A DNA stretch of 50,904 bases from Planococcus koreensis (lineage in GTDB: Bacteria; Bacillota; Bacilli; Bacillales_A; Planococcaceae): contig NZ_RQII01000057.1 in assembly GCF_004761975.1 (NCBI RefSeq), positions 1 to 50,904 of the forward strand, read 5' to 3'. Below are positions 1 through 7,388 of this stretch, one piece after another. The stretch's first letter is position 1; every line of letters starts with the position of its first letter. Made by a program: the position numbers and the translations under genes. The notes below the pieces were generated by a model. That model did not search any database. It had not been told where the DNA came from and was given only the letters and a program-made list of their open reading frames with translations.

Positions 1-8
1 GATATGGA

Positions 9-116
9 GCAAAACAGTGGAGACGCCTGCGGGATAGTGAGACAGCCGAGACCCCGCAGGGAGCGAAGCGACTGAGGAGGCTTGGCGCTCGCCCGCGGCA
101 AGCGCAGCTGTTTTGC
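9..116. repeat. Bacillales-type GC-rich intergenic palindromic repeat
   Basis: A GC-rich element bounded by the inverted arms GCAAAACAG (9-17) and CTGTTTTGC (108-116). Inside it are CCTGCGGG, CCCCGCAGG, GAGGAGGCTT and CCCGCGG blocks that can pair. I recognise this arrangement as the dispersed intergenic element common in Bacillaceae and Planococcaceae genomes. Its function is unknown. No open frame crosses it convincingly, and the gene it follows lies outside the window. Confidence 0.6.
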
Positions 117-169
117 GGAACATTGGTCGAATATCCCACTTTTCTTCACCCACAATTTACAGATAATTA

Positions 170-198
170 TTGACAGAAAGTTTCAATCGTGGAATAAT
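170..198 (+). promoter_or_regulatory. sigma-A promoter of the mtnWXBD operon
   Basis: A consensus -35 TTGACA (170-175), a 17-bp spacer and a -10 AATAAT (193-198). Transcription would start near 205, about 30 bases before the SAM riboswitch, so the riboswitch lies in the mRNA leader. Confidence 0.75.
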
Positions 199-236
199 CA
201 GAATTACTTTGTATAGCGAAACCAATTGAATACGCA

Positions 237-348
237 TTCTTATTCAGAGCAGGTGGAGGGACAAGCCCTATGACACCCGGCAACCGGTCCAGCAAATGGA
301 CACGGTGCTAATTCTTGCAGCCCGTTTAACGGGCTGAGAAATAAGAAG
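237..348 (+). promoter_or_regulatory. SAM-I riboswitch (S-box) aptamer
   Basis: Typical S-box blocks in order: CTTATTCAGAGCAGGTGGAGG at the 5' side of P1/P2 (only part conserved), CCCTATGACACCCGGCAACC in the P2/P3 core, a variable P3, GGTGCTAATTCTTGCAG, the P4 hairpin CAGCCCGTTTAACGGGCTG, and GAGAAATAAGAAG closing P1. S-boxes bind S-adenosylmethionine and stop transcription when it is plentiful, which fits the methionine-salvage genes downstream. The P1 closing strand continues towards the terminator, as needed for switching. Confidence 0.93.
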
Positions 349-362
349 TTGTTAAGCCCATT

Positions 363-390
363 AACCTCTTCTTGTTTGAAGAGGTTTTTT
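363..390 (+). terminator. Riboswitch-controlled intrinsic terminator
   Basis: The stem AACCTCTTC / GAAGAGGTT around a TTGTTT loop is followed by a T-run. It lies directly after the S-box and before mtnW, so it is the expression platform of the SAM riboswitch. Confidence 0.85.
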
Positions 391-436
391 ATATTTTCAC
401 AGCAAAACAGATCAATTTAAACGGAGTGTGGATGAT

Positions 437-1651
437 TTGAGCAGATTGACAGCGACTTACCAGCTTTACGGAAAACCAGGTTCTTTCGAGAAAAAGGCGG
501 AAGGCATCGCGCTCGGCTTGACGATCGGTTCTTGGACCGATTTGCCGTTGCTGGAGCAGGAGCAATTAAAACAACATAAAGGCGAGGTCGTATCGGTCAC
601 CGAGTATGAAGGTACGCCGCATCCGCTGAATCCTGGACTGATCCGCGCGGAAGCGAAAATCTCGTATCCGAGCGCGAACTTCTCGCCGGACCTGCCGGCC
701 ATCTTGACGACGGTGTTTGGAAAATTGTCGCTCGACGGCGAAGTGAAGCTGCTCGACCTGGAGTTTGACGATGAACTGCTCGGGCATTTCCCTGGACCGC
801 AATTCGGCATCGAAGGCGTCCGCAATTTGATTGGCGTCCAGGACCGGCCGCTTGTGATGAGTATTTTCAAAGGCGTGATCGGCCGGGACTTGGAATTTTT
901 GAAAGCCCAACTCCGCCAGCAGGCGCTTGGCGGCGTTGATCTTGTGAAAGACGATGAAATCCTTTTTGACAATCCGTTAACGCCATTTGAGCAGCGGATT
1001 ACCGCCGGCAAAAGCGTGTTGCAGAGCGTATTCGAAGAAACGGGCCACCGCACTTTGTATGCAGTGAATCTTTCCGGGCGCACGTCCACTCTGCGCGACA
1101 AGGCGAAAAAAGCGCGCGAACTGGGTGCTGACGCGCTGCTGTTCAATGTCCATGCTTACGGGCTCGACGTACTGCAGGAATTGGCGGAAGACAAGGACAT
1201 CCGCCTTCCGCTGATGGCCCATCCGGCATTCAGCGGCGCATTCACTTCTTCTCCAACATACGGGTTAGCGACAGCGCTCGCACTTGGCAAATTGACGCGC
1301 ATTGCCGGAGCGGATTTCTCGTTGTTCCCCTCCCCTTACGGCAGTGTTGCGCTCGAAAAGAGCCAGGCCTTGGCGCTTGGCGAAGAGCTGGTGAAAGCAA
1401 ACCCGTTGAAACGCTCTTTCCCGGTGCCTTCAGCCGGCATCCATCCTGGCCTCGTGCCGCAGCTGTTCGAAGATTTCGGCACTGACAGCATCATTAACGC
1501 AGGCGGCGGCGTCCACGGCCACCCGGACGGCGCGGCAGGCGGAGGCAAAGCATTCCGCCAGGCAATTGACGCCGTGCTTAAGGGTCAGTCACTAGCGGAA
1601 GCCGCAAAACACCATCACGAATTAAAAACAGCCTTGGATATGTGGGGGTAA
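437..1651 (+). CDS. mtnW: 2,3-diketo-5-methylthiopentyl-1-phosphate enolase (RuBisCO-like protein)
   Basis: A 404-residue RuBisCO-like protein of the MtnW family. It enolises 2,3-diketo-5-methylthiopentyl-1-phosphate in the methionine salvage pathway and does not fix CO2. The C-terminal RuBisCO-type barrel is visible, with [17 protein letters not shown] and the phosphate-binding [17 protein letters not shown] near the end. A GTG at 428 would give a longer protein, but it is only 1-2 nt from the GGAG at 423-426. The TTG at 437 has workable spacing and gives MSRLTATY, matching my recollection of the B. subtilis start MSELLATY. It is first in the mtnWXBD operon behind the S-box. The next gene starts 5 bp after its stop. 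Confidence 0.93.
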   Translation: MSRLTATYQLYGKPGSFEKKAEGIALGLTIGSWTDLPLLEQEQLKQHKGEVVSVTEYEGTPHPLNPGLIRAEAKISYPSANFSPDLPAILTTVFGKLSLDGEVKLLDLEFDDELLGHFPGPQFGIEGVRNLIGVQDRPLVMSIFKGVIGRDLEFLKAQLRQQALGGVDLVKDDEILFDNPLTPFEQRITAGKSVLQSVFEETGHRTLYAVNLSGRTSTLRDKAKKARELGADALLFNVHAYGLDVLQELAEDKDIRLPLMAHPAFSGAFTSSPTYGLATALALGKLTRIAGADFSLFPSPYGSVALEKSQALALGEELVKANPLKRSFPVPSAGIHPGLVPQLFEDFGTDSIINAGGGVHGHPDGAAGGGKAFRQAIDAVLKGQSLAEAAKHHHELKTALDMWG

Positions 1652-1656
1652 CAACT

Positions 1657-2322
1657 ATGAATAAAACAGTCATCTTCTGTGATTTTGACGGCACCATCAC
1701 CAACTCAGACAACATCATCGCCATCCTGCAGCATTTTGATCCGCCGGGATGGAATCCGATAAAAGACCGAATCCTGTCCCAGGAAATATCCATCCGCGAT
1801 GGCGTGGCGCAAATGTTCTCGCTGCTGCCAGCAGCGAAAAAAGATGAAGTGATCGAATTTGTCCTGGAACAGGCACAAATCCGTGAAGGATTCGCCGATT
1901 TCGTCGCCTATACGCGCGAACGCGACATCCCGCTTTATGTCGTCAGCGGCGGCATCGACTTTTTTGTCCATCCGCTCATTAAACCGTTCGGCCTTTTTTC
2001 CGGCGTTTATTGCAACGGAGCGGATTTCTCGGGTGAGACGATCCGCCTTGAATTTCCGCATGGCTGCGACGAAAAATGCCCGAGCCAAGGCTGCGGCTGC
2101 TGCAAGCCGTCCATCATTCGCGAATTGCTCGAGGACGGCGCACAAAGCATCGTTATCGGCGATTCCATCAGTGATTTAGAAGCCGCAAAGCAAGCCGATT
2201 TCGTCATCGCGCGCGATTATCTTATTGGCAAATGCGAAGAGCTCGGCCTCCCGTACAAGCCATTTGAAAACTTCCATGACGTCATGACGATCATCGATGA
2301 AAAACTGGGGGTGAAGTCATGA
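1657..2322 (+). CDS. mtnX: 2-hydroxy-3-keto-5-methylthiopentenyl-1-phosphate phosphatase
   Basis: A 221-residue HAD-superfamily phosphatase that removes the phosphate from the MtnW product. The N-terminal DFDGT nucleophile motif (about residues 9-13) is present, followed by [10 protein letters not shown] (motif II region) and [13 protein letters not shown] (motif IV). A Cys-rich loop, [16 protein letters not shown], matches the B. subtilis MtnX pattern of clustered cysteines. The ATG at 1657 follows a GGGGG-type SD that overlaps the end of mtnW. The stop overlaps the mtnB start (ATGA), indicating translational coupling. Confidence 0.93.
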   Translation: MNKTVIFCDFDGTITNSDNIIAILQHFDPPGWNPIKDRILSQEISIRDGVAQMFSLLPAAKKDEVIEFVLEQAQIREGFADFVAYTRERDIPLYVVSGGIDFFVHPLIKPFGLFSGVYCNGADFSGETIRLEFPHGCDEKCPSQGCGCCKPSIIRELLEDGAQSIVIGDSISDLEAAKQADFVIARDYLIGKCEELGLPYKPFENFHDVMTIIDEKLGVKS

Positions 2323-2936
2323 CCGTATTCCAGGAAAGATGGCAGGAGCTCGCAGACATCAAAGACGAATTGGCATTGCGCGATTGGTTTATGGGAACAA
2401 GCGGCAACCTGGCCATTAAAGTTCAGGACGCGCCGCTGGAATTTCTCGTCACAGCGAGCGGCAAAGACAAACGAAAGCGGACATCCGAGGATTTCCTGTT
2501 GGTGGACGCGGCCGGCAAAGCGGTGGAAGAGACGCCGCTGAAGCCTTCAGCTGAAACTTTGCTGCATTGCGCAATTTATCAAAAGACCGCGGCCGGCTGC
2601 AGCCTGCACATCCATACGGTCGCCAATAACGTCATTTCCGAAATCTACGGCGACCGAGGCAAGATTGACTTTAAAGGCCTCGAGCTCATCAAAGCATTCG
2701 GTTTATGGGAAGAAGATGCAGTGCTGACGATTCCCATCATTCCGAATCACGCCCATATCCCTGACCTAACGGAAGAGTTCCGGAAATACCTTTCTGCCGA
2801 CAGCGGTGCGGTGCTGATCCGCAACCACGGCATCACAGTATGGGGCAAAGACCCGTTCGAAGCGAAGAAATTACTGGAAGCCAGCGAGTTCTTATTTCAA
2901 TACCAGCTCGCTTTATATCAAATACAATCCCATTAA
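2319..2936 (+). CDS. mtnB: Methylthioribulose-1-phosphate dehydratase
   Basis: A 205-residue class II aldolase/adducin-family metal enzyme that dehydrates 5-methylthioribulose-1-phosphate, the step before MtnW. Family features include GTSGNLA near residue 27, the metal-binding HIHTVANN, and a later [10 protein letters not shown] with another metal-ligand His. The start overlaps the mtnX stop by four bases. It lies in the same operon 15 bp before mtnD. Length is normal for the family. Confidence 0.93.
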   Translation: MTVFQERWQELADIKDELALRDWFMGTSGNLAIKVQDAPLEFLVTASGKDKRKRTSEDFLLVDAAGKAVEETPLKPSAETLLHCAIYQKTAAGCSLHIHTVANNVISEIYGDRGKIDFKGLELIKAFGLWEEDAVLTIPIIPNHAHIPDLTEEFRKYLSADSGAVLIRNHGITVWGKDPFEAKKLLEASEFLFQYQLALYQIQSH

Positions 2937-2951
2937 GAGAGGAAGATTATC

Positions 2952-3488
2952 ATGGCAATCATCAAAATCCAAGGCACAAACGAAACAATCGAAGCGCAAA
3001 ACGAAGTAGCTGCATTTTTAGAGCAACAGGAAGTCGTCTACGAACATTGGGACATTGAAAAACTGCCGGAGCATTTGCGTGAGAAATTCGACCTCAGCGA
3101 CGCTGAAAAAGAAGAGATCTTAGCGGCATTCAAAACCGAAATTGATGACATCTCCAAGCGCCGCGGCTATCAGGCTGCAGACATCATTTCGCTTTCCGAT
3201 TCCAATCCGAAGCTCGACGAATTACTGAAAAACTTCCAGCGCAAGCACATCCACACAGACGATGAAGTCCGCTATATCGTCAGCGGCCACGGCGTCTTTA
3301 TCATCCAAGGCAAAGACGAGCGCTTTTTCGAAGTCCATTTGACGCCTGGCGACTTGATTTCCGTTCCTGAAAACATCACGCATTACTTCACATTGGCTGA
3401 CGACCGCAAAGTTGTCGCAGTGCGCATCTTCGTTACTACTGAAGGCTGGGTTCCTGTTTACCAAGAAGAAGAAGGCGTACAATCGTAA
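2952..3488 (+). CDS. mtnD: Acireductone dioxygenase
   Basis: A 178-residue cupin enzyme that cleaves acireductone to the 2-keto acid precursor of methionine plus formate (Fe form), or to an off-pathway product (Ni form). The metal site is visible: HIHTDDEVRYIVSGHG supplies His, His and Glu, and ENITHYF supplies the last His. An SD (AGAGAGGAAG) precedes the ATG. It is the last gene of the operon and is followed by a strong terminator. mtnK, mtnA and the aminotransferase mtnE are not in the window. Confidence 0.94.
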   Translation: MAIIKIQGTNETIEAQNEVAAFLEQQEVVYEHWDIEKLPEHLREKFDLSDAEKEEILAAFKTEIDDISKRRGYQAADIISLSDSNPKLDELLKNFQRKHIHTDDEVRYIVSGHGVFIIQGKDERFFEVHLTPGDLISVPENITHYFTLADDRKVVAVRIFVTTEGWVPVYQEEEGVQS

Positions 3489-3491
3489 AAC

Positions 3492-3525
3492 AAAAAAGAA
3501 CCGGCGAAAACGCTGGTTCTTTTTT
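3492..3525 (+). terminator. Terminator of the mtnWXBD operon
   Basis: The stem AAAGAACCGGC / GCTGGTTCTTT with a short GAAAAC loop and a T-run begins three bases after the mtnD stop codon. Confidence 0.85.
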
Positions 3526-3600
3526 GTGCCTTATTTCCGGAACTTTTCCCCTCTCCACCCGTAACTTATATCAAGAGCGTTTGAAGGGATGTGAGGAAAA

Positions 3601-3780
3601 ATGAAAGAAAAGGCGGCCCGTCTGAACTTCGGAACCGGCATAGCGATCGGATTGCCTTTCCTGATTCTCGGCATCGTCCAGAAAAACCTCGCGTTTGTCA
3701 TCATCGGCGTGGCGTTGGCGATTTCCCTAAGTGCTTCTTCCGCCCTAAAGTCAAAAAGCGAGAAAAAGTCTGATAAATGA
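3601..3780 (+). CDS. Small membrane protein, 59 residues
   Basis: A short gene with ATG at 3601, preceded by an SD (GTGAGG) 6 bases upstream. The translation begins MKEKAARLNFGTGIAIGLPF and contains two short hydrophobic stretches (about residues 10-24 and 28-44), separated by QKN, and a charged Lys/Ser-rich tail (KSKSEKKSDK). It has its own terminator directly downstream, which supports a real gene. No family was recognised and no function is claimed. Confidence 0.65.
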   Translation: MKEKAARLNFGTGIAIGLPFLILGIVQKNLAFVIIGVALAISLSASSALKSKSEKKSDK

Positions 3781-3786
3781 TCATGT

Positions 3787-3825
3787 AAAAAGCAGGTGCC
3801 TCTTCTTCAAAAGGCCCTGCTTTTT
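3787..3825 (+). terminator. Terminator after the 59-residue gene
   Basis: The stem AAAAGCAGG / CCTGCTTTTT (with additional GGC-GCC-type pairs next to the loop) is followed by a short T-run. Confidence 0.7.
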
Positions 3826-3875
3826 ATGTGGTTTGATTTAATAAACAAAAATATTTCGAAACTGAAGCATTTAAC

Positions 3876-3904
3876 TTTAAACCCACTAAACGACTTGGTA
3901 TAAT
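3876..3904 (+). promoter_or_regulatory. Sigma-A promoter of the DUF4395 gene
   Basis: A perfect -10 TATAAT (3899-3904) with an extended TG (TTGGTATAAT) and a weak -35 TTTAAA (3876-3881) at 17 bp. It lies just upstream of the SD and ATG at 3931. Confidence 0.6.
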
Positions 3905-3930
3905 AATGAATAATTAAAGGAGGCTAACGT

Positions 3931-4344
3931 ATGTCCATTCCAAAACCGCTTGTGCAATCCAACCAAGCATTCATCGTCCTCACTGTCATCCTTGCCCTTG
4001 TTTTCCATAAAGCGATCCTTTTGCTGCCGTTCTTAGTCGGCGCTTATACATTAATCACCAAGAAGAATCCGGTCATCCAGTTCAATAAACGATTTTTGAA
4101 AAAACCCGCGAACACGTATATCCAGGAAGACCGCGACCAGCAGCTCTTCAATCAATGGATTGCTACAATCTGCCTCGGGCTGTCGCTGCTTTTGTTTGCG
4201 CTCGGTGCAACAACGGCGGGCTACGTGTTCAGCATCATGGTGCTGATCGCTTCTGGCGTGGCGCTGATGGGCTATTGCATCGGCTGCACGATCCGCTACC
4301 GCTATATGATGTGGAAGCACAATAAAACCAAAATCCAGTATTAA
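3931..4344 (+). CDS. DUF4395-family integral membrane protein
   Basis: A 137-residue membrane protein that I recognise as the DUF4395 family. Hydrophobic segments cover about residues 13-45 (two helices) and 78-125. The family signature VIQFNKRF lies in the cytoplasmic loop, and a CIGC motif follows in the last helix. Such proteins are sometimes found near thioredoxin or rhodanese genes, but none is nearby here. AAAGGAGG precedes the ATG. The biochemical role is unknown. Confidence 0.8.
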   Translation: MSIPKPLVQSNQAFIVLTVILALVFHKAILLLPFLVGAYTLITKKNPVIQFNKRFLKKPANTYIQEDRDQQLFNQWIATICLGLSLLLFALGATTAGYVFSIMVLIASGVALMGYCIGCTIRYRYMMWKHNKTKIQY

Positions 4345-4388
4345 GGGGGTGTCCAATAAATCGAATATTAGACTTATTGAACAGCCCT
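4345..4388. repeat. Imperfect inverted repeat after the DUF4395 gene
   Basis: GGGGTGTCCAATAAATC pairs with GACTTATTGAACAGCCC across a short loop, with a few G-U or mismatched pairs. TATTTTC follows, so it could act as a terminator on the plus strand. It also resembles the ends of small insertion-sequence remnants, but no transposase fragment was found. Confidence 0.5.
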
Positions 4389-4438
4389 ATTTTCTAGCGT
4401 AGGTGAAGGGAATACTATTGCTCCTGTCTCTGTCTCTT

Positions 4439-4493
4439 CAACGCTTCGCTAGCTTCGAGACATTTAAGACCGTCGCAACGCTGTGCTAGCTTC
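4439..4493. repeat. Two direct copies of CAACGCTnnGCTAGCTTC
   Basis: An 18-base unit occurs at 4439-4456 and 4476-4493, 37 bp apart and differing only at the two central bases. On the minus strand the stretch can be read as a 26-codon frame. I see no ribosome binding site for it and do not call it a gene. Confidence 0.45.
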
Positions 4494-4500
4494 ATCGCCA

Positions 4501-4540
4501 AGGAGGTGCCCCAAATCACTATTGGGGCACCTCCTTTTTT
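4501..4540. terminator. Bidirectional terminator between the DUF4395 gene and proA
   Basis: A long perfect stem, AGGAGGTGCCCCAA / TTGGGGCACCTCCT with a short loop, is followed by TTTTTT on the plus strand. It lies three bases beyond the proA stop codon and probably ends the proBA transcript as well. Confidence 0.8.
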
Positions 4541-4543
4541 GCT

Positions 4544-5812
4544 TTATTTGATTTGGCCGTTGCCGCGGATCAGGTATTTTGTCGAAGTCAATGCCGGCAA
4601 ACCCATCGGCCCGCGGGCATGGAGTTTCTGGGTGCTGATGCCGATTTCGGCGCCGAAGCCGAATTCAAAGCCGTCCGTAAAGCGGGTTGAGGCATTGTGG
4701 TACACAGCAGCTGCGTCGACTTTATTGAAGAATTCCACGATGCTGTCATCCGTCTCCGAGATAATCGCCTCTGAATGCTTCGTACCATAGGTGTTGATGT
4801 GATCGATCGCTTCTCCGGTGGTGTCGACAACTTTCACTGCCACTTCAAGGCCCAGGTATTCCGTCGCCCAATCGGTCTCGGTTGCTGTCGCTACACCGTC
4901 CCATTGCTGAGCGGCTTTGTCACCGTGGATTTCCACGCCTTGCTGCTGCAACGCATCTATCAGCTGCCCAAGATGCTGATCCGCCCATGCTTGATGGACG
5001 AGAACCGTTTCACAGGAATTGCAGACAGATGGGCGCTGGGTTTTCGCGTTCAGCGCAATCTTTAAAGCCATGTCCACATCGGCCGTGTCATCGATATAGA
5101 CGTGGCAATTGCCTGCGCCTGTTTCAAGCACCGGAACGGTGGCGTTCGAAACAACCGTCTGGATCAGCTTAGCCCCGCCTCTTGGAATCAGTACGTCCAG
5201 ATAATTATTGAGCTTGAACATCTGCGCCGCCGTCTCTCTGCTGGTGTCTTCGATCAATTGCACGGCATCGATTGGCAGCGCACTTTTTTCCAGCGCATGG
5301 TGGATCACGCTGACAAGCGCTTTATTGGAATGGATGGCGGTCGAACTGCCGCGCAGCACAACCGCGTTGCCCGTTTTCAAGCACAGGCTCGACGCATCGA
5401 CGGTGACATTCGGGCGCGCTTCGTAAATCATGCCGACAACGCCGAGCGGTACCCGGATTTTCTCCATCTGCAGGCCATTCGGGCGCTCCCATTGCTCGAG
5501 CACTTCACCGACTGGATCCTTAAGCTCTGCCACTTGGCGCAGTGCCGAAGCAATTTCCGCCAGCCTGCTTTCATCCAGCTTCAAACGGTCGATGAGCGAT
5601 TCGCTCATTCCCGCACCGCGCCCCGCTTGCACATCTTTTTCGTTTTCTCCCAAGATGAATTCCTGCTCTTTCAGCAATTGCGCCGAAATCAATCTCAGAG
5701 CCTCATCTTTTTGTGCCGTGGTCATTTGTGCCATGATCGCTGCTGCCGCTTTCGCTTTCCGGCCTTTTTCGATCAGGCTATCTTTTTGAACTGTTTCAAG
5801 AACTCCGCTCAT
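4544..5812 (-). CDS. proA: Glutamate-5-semialdehyde dehydrogenase (gamma-glutamyl phosphate reductase)
   Basis: A 422-residue aldehyde-dehydrogenase-fold enzyme that reduces gamma-glutamyl phosphate with NADPH, the second step of proline synthesis. The catalytic Cys lies in [15 protein letters not shown] (about residues 258-272). Other family blocks are [12 protein letters not shown] and [12 protein letters not shown]. Length is typical. It starts 3 bp after the proB stop with an AAAGGGG-type SD, so the two genes form a proBA operon. Confidence 0.95.
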   Translation of the reverse strand: MSGVLETVQKDSLIEKGRKAKAAAAIMAQMTTAQKDEALRLISAQLLKEQEFILGENEKDVQAGRGAGMSESLIDRLKLDESRLAEIASALRQVAELKDPVGEVLEQWERPNGLQMEKIRVPLGVVGMIYEARPNVTVDASSLCLKTGNAVVLRGSSTAIHSNKALVSVIHHALEKSALPIDAVQLIEDTSRETAAQMFKLNNYLDVLIPRGGAKLIQTVVSNATVPVLETGAGNCHVYIDDTADVDMALKIALNAKTQRPSVCNSCETVLVHQAWADQHLGQLIDALQQQGVEIHGDKAAQQWDGVATATETDWATEYLGLEVAVKVVDTTGEAIDHINTYGTKHSEAIISETDDSIVEFFNKVDAAAVYHNASTRFTDGFEFGFGAEIGISTQKLHARGPMGLPALTSTKYLIRGNGQIK

Positions 5813-5815
5813 TCA

Positions 5816-6937
5816 TCAGATCCCCTTTCCTGCGTGGCTGAACCACTGGCTTCGGTGGATAACCACCTGCCGTTTTCCGGTTTTGGTAATGACGCGGGCC
5901 GCTTTGCTGCACAGCCCTTTAATTTCCTGCAATTCTTCTGAAGAAAAGTTTACCTGCCCGCGGCCGATGACTTCCCCCGCAGGATCGACGACTTCCACGA
6001 CCTCTTCGGCTGTAAAGCGTCCGAAGATCTCCGTGATGCCCACCGGCAATAAACTCCTGCCTTGCTGCGAGATGGCCAATGCTGCACCGTGATCCACTTC
6101 GATTTTGCCATGCGCCACCGAATGCAGCGCCAGCCATTGCTTTGAATTTTTCACTGTTGCCTGCGGCTCATCTCCGATATACGTCCCGTCGCCATTGCCT
6201 TCAACGATATCGAGCAGCTTGTCCGGGCCGCTCCCTGAGCCGATGAAGATATGGGTGCCAAGCGCAAGCGCGGTCTGCGCAGCTTCGACCTTCGATTTCA
6301 TGCCACCGGTGCCCACAATCGATCCTTCGCTCGACGTTTCTTCAATGAGCTGGTCCGGTATTTCCGATAAGAAGTCATAGCGTTCGGCATCTGGGTTGCT
6401 GCGTGGATTGTCGCTGTAAATGCCATTGATATCTGTCAGAATGATCAACATCTGTGCCTGCACCAATCCACTTACCAGCGCCGAAAGCATGTCATTGTCT
6501 CCAAACGTCAGCCCTTCAACCGACACCGAGTCGTTTTCGTTAATGATCGGCAGGATATTGCGCTTCAATAATTCCGCCAGCGTAGCGCCGGCGTTCTGGT
6601 AAAGGTCTTTCGCAAGGAGGTTCTGGCGTGTCAGCAATAATTGGGCCGTGACAATGCCATGCTTCCTGAACTCCTCTGAATAGGCATGAAGCAGCTGTCC
6701 TTGGCCGATAGCGGCAGCTGCCTGTTTGCCGACGATGCTGACCGGACGTGTGGAGTAGCCTAAATCGGTGAAGCCGGCCGCTACTGCTCCGGAAGACACC
6801 AAAATCACCTCATGCCCCTGTGCTTTCAGCCGCGCCAAAGCCTGGCCATGCTCCTGTAGCTTTTCAATGCAAAGCCCGCCGTGAGTATTGGTCAATGAAC
6901 TGCTGCCTATTTTCACGACAATCCTCTTCTTCTTCAC
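5816..6937 (-). CDS. proB: Glutamate 5-kinase
   Basis: A 373-residue enzyme with an N-terminal amino-acid-kinase domain (VKIGSSSL, VSSGAVAAG, NENDSV, FGDNDMLSA, GTGGMKSKV) and a C-terminal PUA domain (from about residue 280). It phosphorylates L-glutamate to start proline synthesis, and the kinase domain is the usual target of proline feedback. The start is a GTG with a GGGGTGA SD seven bases upstream. I looked for a T-box, as some Bacillus proline operons carry one, and found no specifier or AGGGTGGNACCGCG motif on the minus strand. Confidence 0.95.
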   Translation of the reverse strand: MKKKRIVVKIGSSSLTNTHGGLCIEKLQEHGQALARLKAQGHEVILVSSGAVAAGFTDLGYSTRPVSIVGKQAAAAIGQGQLLHAYSEEFRKHGIVTAQLLLTRQNLLAKDLYQNAGATLAELLKRNILPIINENDSVSVEGLTFGDNDMLSALVSGLVQAQMLIILTDINGIYSDNPRSNPDAERYDFLSEIPDQLIEETSSEGSIVGTGGMKSKVEAAQTALALGTHIFIGSGSGPDKLLDIVEGNGDGTYIGDEPQATVKNSKQWLALHSVAHGKIEVDHGAALAISQQGRSLLPVGITEIFGRFTAEEVVEVVDPAGEVIGRGQVNFSSEELQEIKGLCSKAARVITKTGKRQVVIHRSQWFSHAGKGI

Positions 6938-7160
6938 AAACTGTCACCCCTGTCTTTAATCGTTGTCCGCTCAACCAAAAATCAATAATAGAATTATTAT
7001 GCGTTATTATGCATTTTTAGTCAATATATTTTGATTATTTATACAATATCCTTATAAATAAGCATAAGATGCGTATATTCTTAATGAAAAATACATAAGC
7101 TTCATATTGAAAATCGCTCCAGATGCGTTGGGCGCCGCCCTCGGTATCGGGGCGCATTCA

Positions 7161-7270
7161 TTAACAAGGATTAAATCGGACTTAACATGAATTAATTTTG
7201 ATTTAACATGACCTAAATTTGATTTAACATGCAGCAGCTGGCCGTTAACATGAATTGGCCGAATTTTAAC
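7161..7270. repeat. 21-bp-period tandem repeat upstream of proB
   Basis: TTAACATG-like blocks start at 7161, 7182, 7203, 7224, 7245 and 7266, an exact 21-bp period. The second to fifth are perfect, and the outer two are degenerate (TTAACAAG, TTAACCGG). On the minus strand the array reads as a seven-residue repeat (HVKSNLG, HVKSKLI, HVKSDLI). I do not call that reading frame (7052-7276) a gene because it lacks a clear SD and its residues only reflect the DNA repeat. The rest of the 6938-7388 gap holds an A+T-rich proBA leader and the cstA terminator. Confidence 0.75.
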
Positions 7271-7350
7271 CGGCATTAGCCAAGTGGCGTCCCTGATTCT
7301 AGTTCAAAAATTAGCTTATAGACAGCCGAATATCCGAATCACCCCACAAA

Positions 7351-7380
7351 AAACCCCAGATTCAATGGAATCCGGGGTTT
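7351..7380 (-). terminator. Terminator of the cstA-type gene
   Basis: On the minus strand the stem AAACCCCGGATTC / GAATCTGGGGTTT is followed by TTTTGTG. It begins about 9 bases after the stop codon. Confidence 0.85.
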
Positions 7381-7388
7381 GAAGAAAA

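Noticed and set aside
466..1146. A 226-codon minus-strand open frame
   Set aside because: Antisense to mtnW, Ser/Pro/Arg-rich shadow composition.
5102..5941. A 279-codon plus-strand open frame
   Set aside because: It lies fully antisense to proA/proB, lacks an SD, and has a composition typical of the complement of a GC-rich gene.
6938..7050. T-box leader for proBA
   Set aside because: No specifier loop, T-box core or antiterminator could be found on the minus strand.
7161..7270. The 21-bp array as a CRISPR
   Set aside because: Conserved blocks are only about 8 bp, intervening segments are 13 bp and partly similar, and there are no cas genes.
7052..7276. A 74-codon frame with HVKSxLx repeats as a real gene
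   Set aside because: The repeat is a property of 21-bp DNA units, there is no good SD, and outer units decay without regard to frame.
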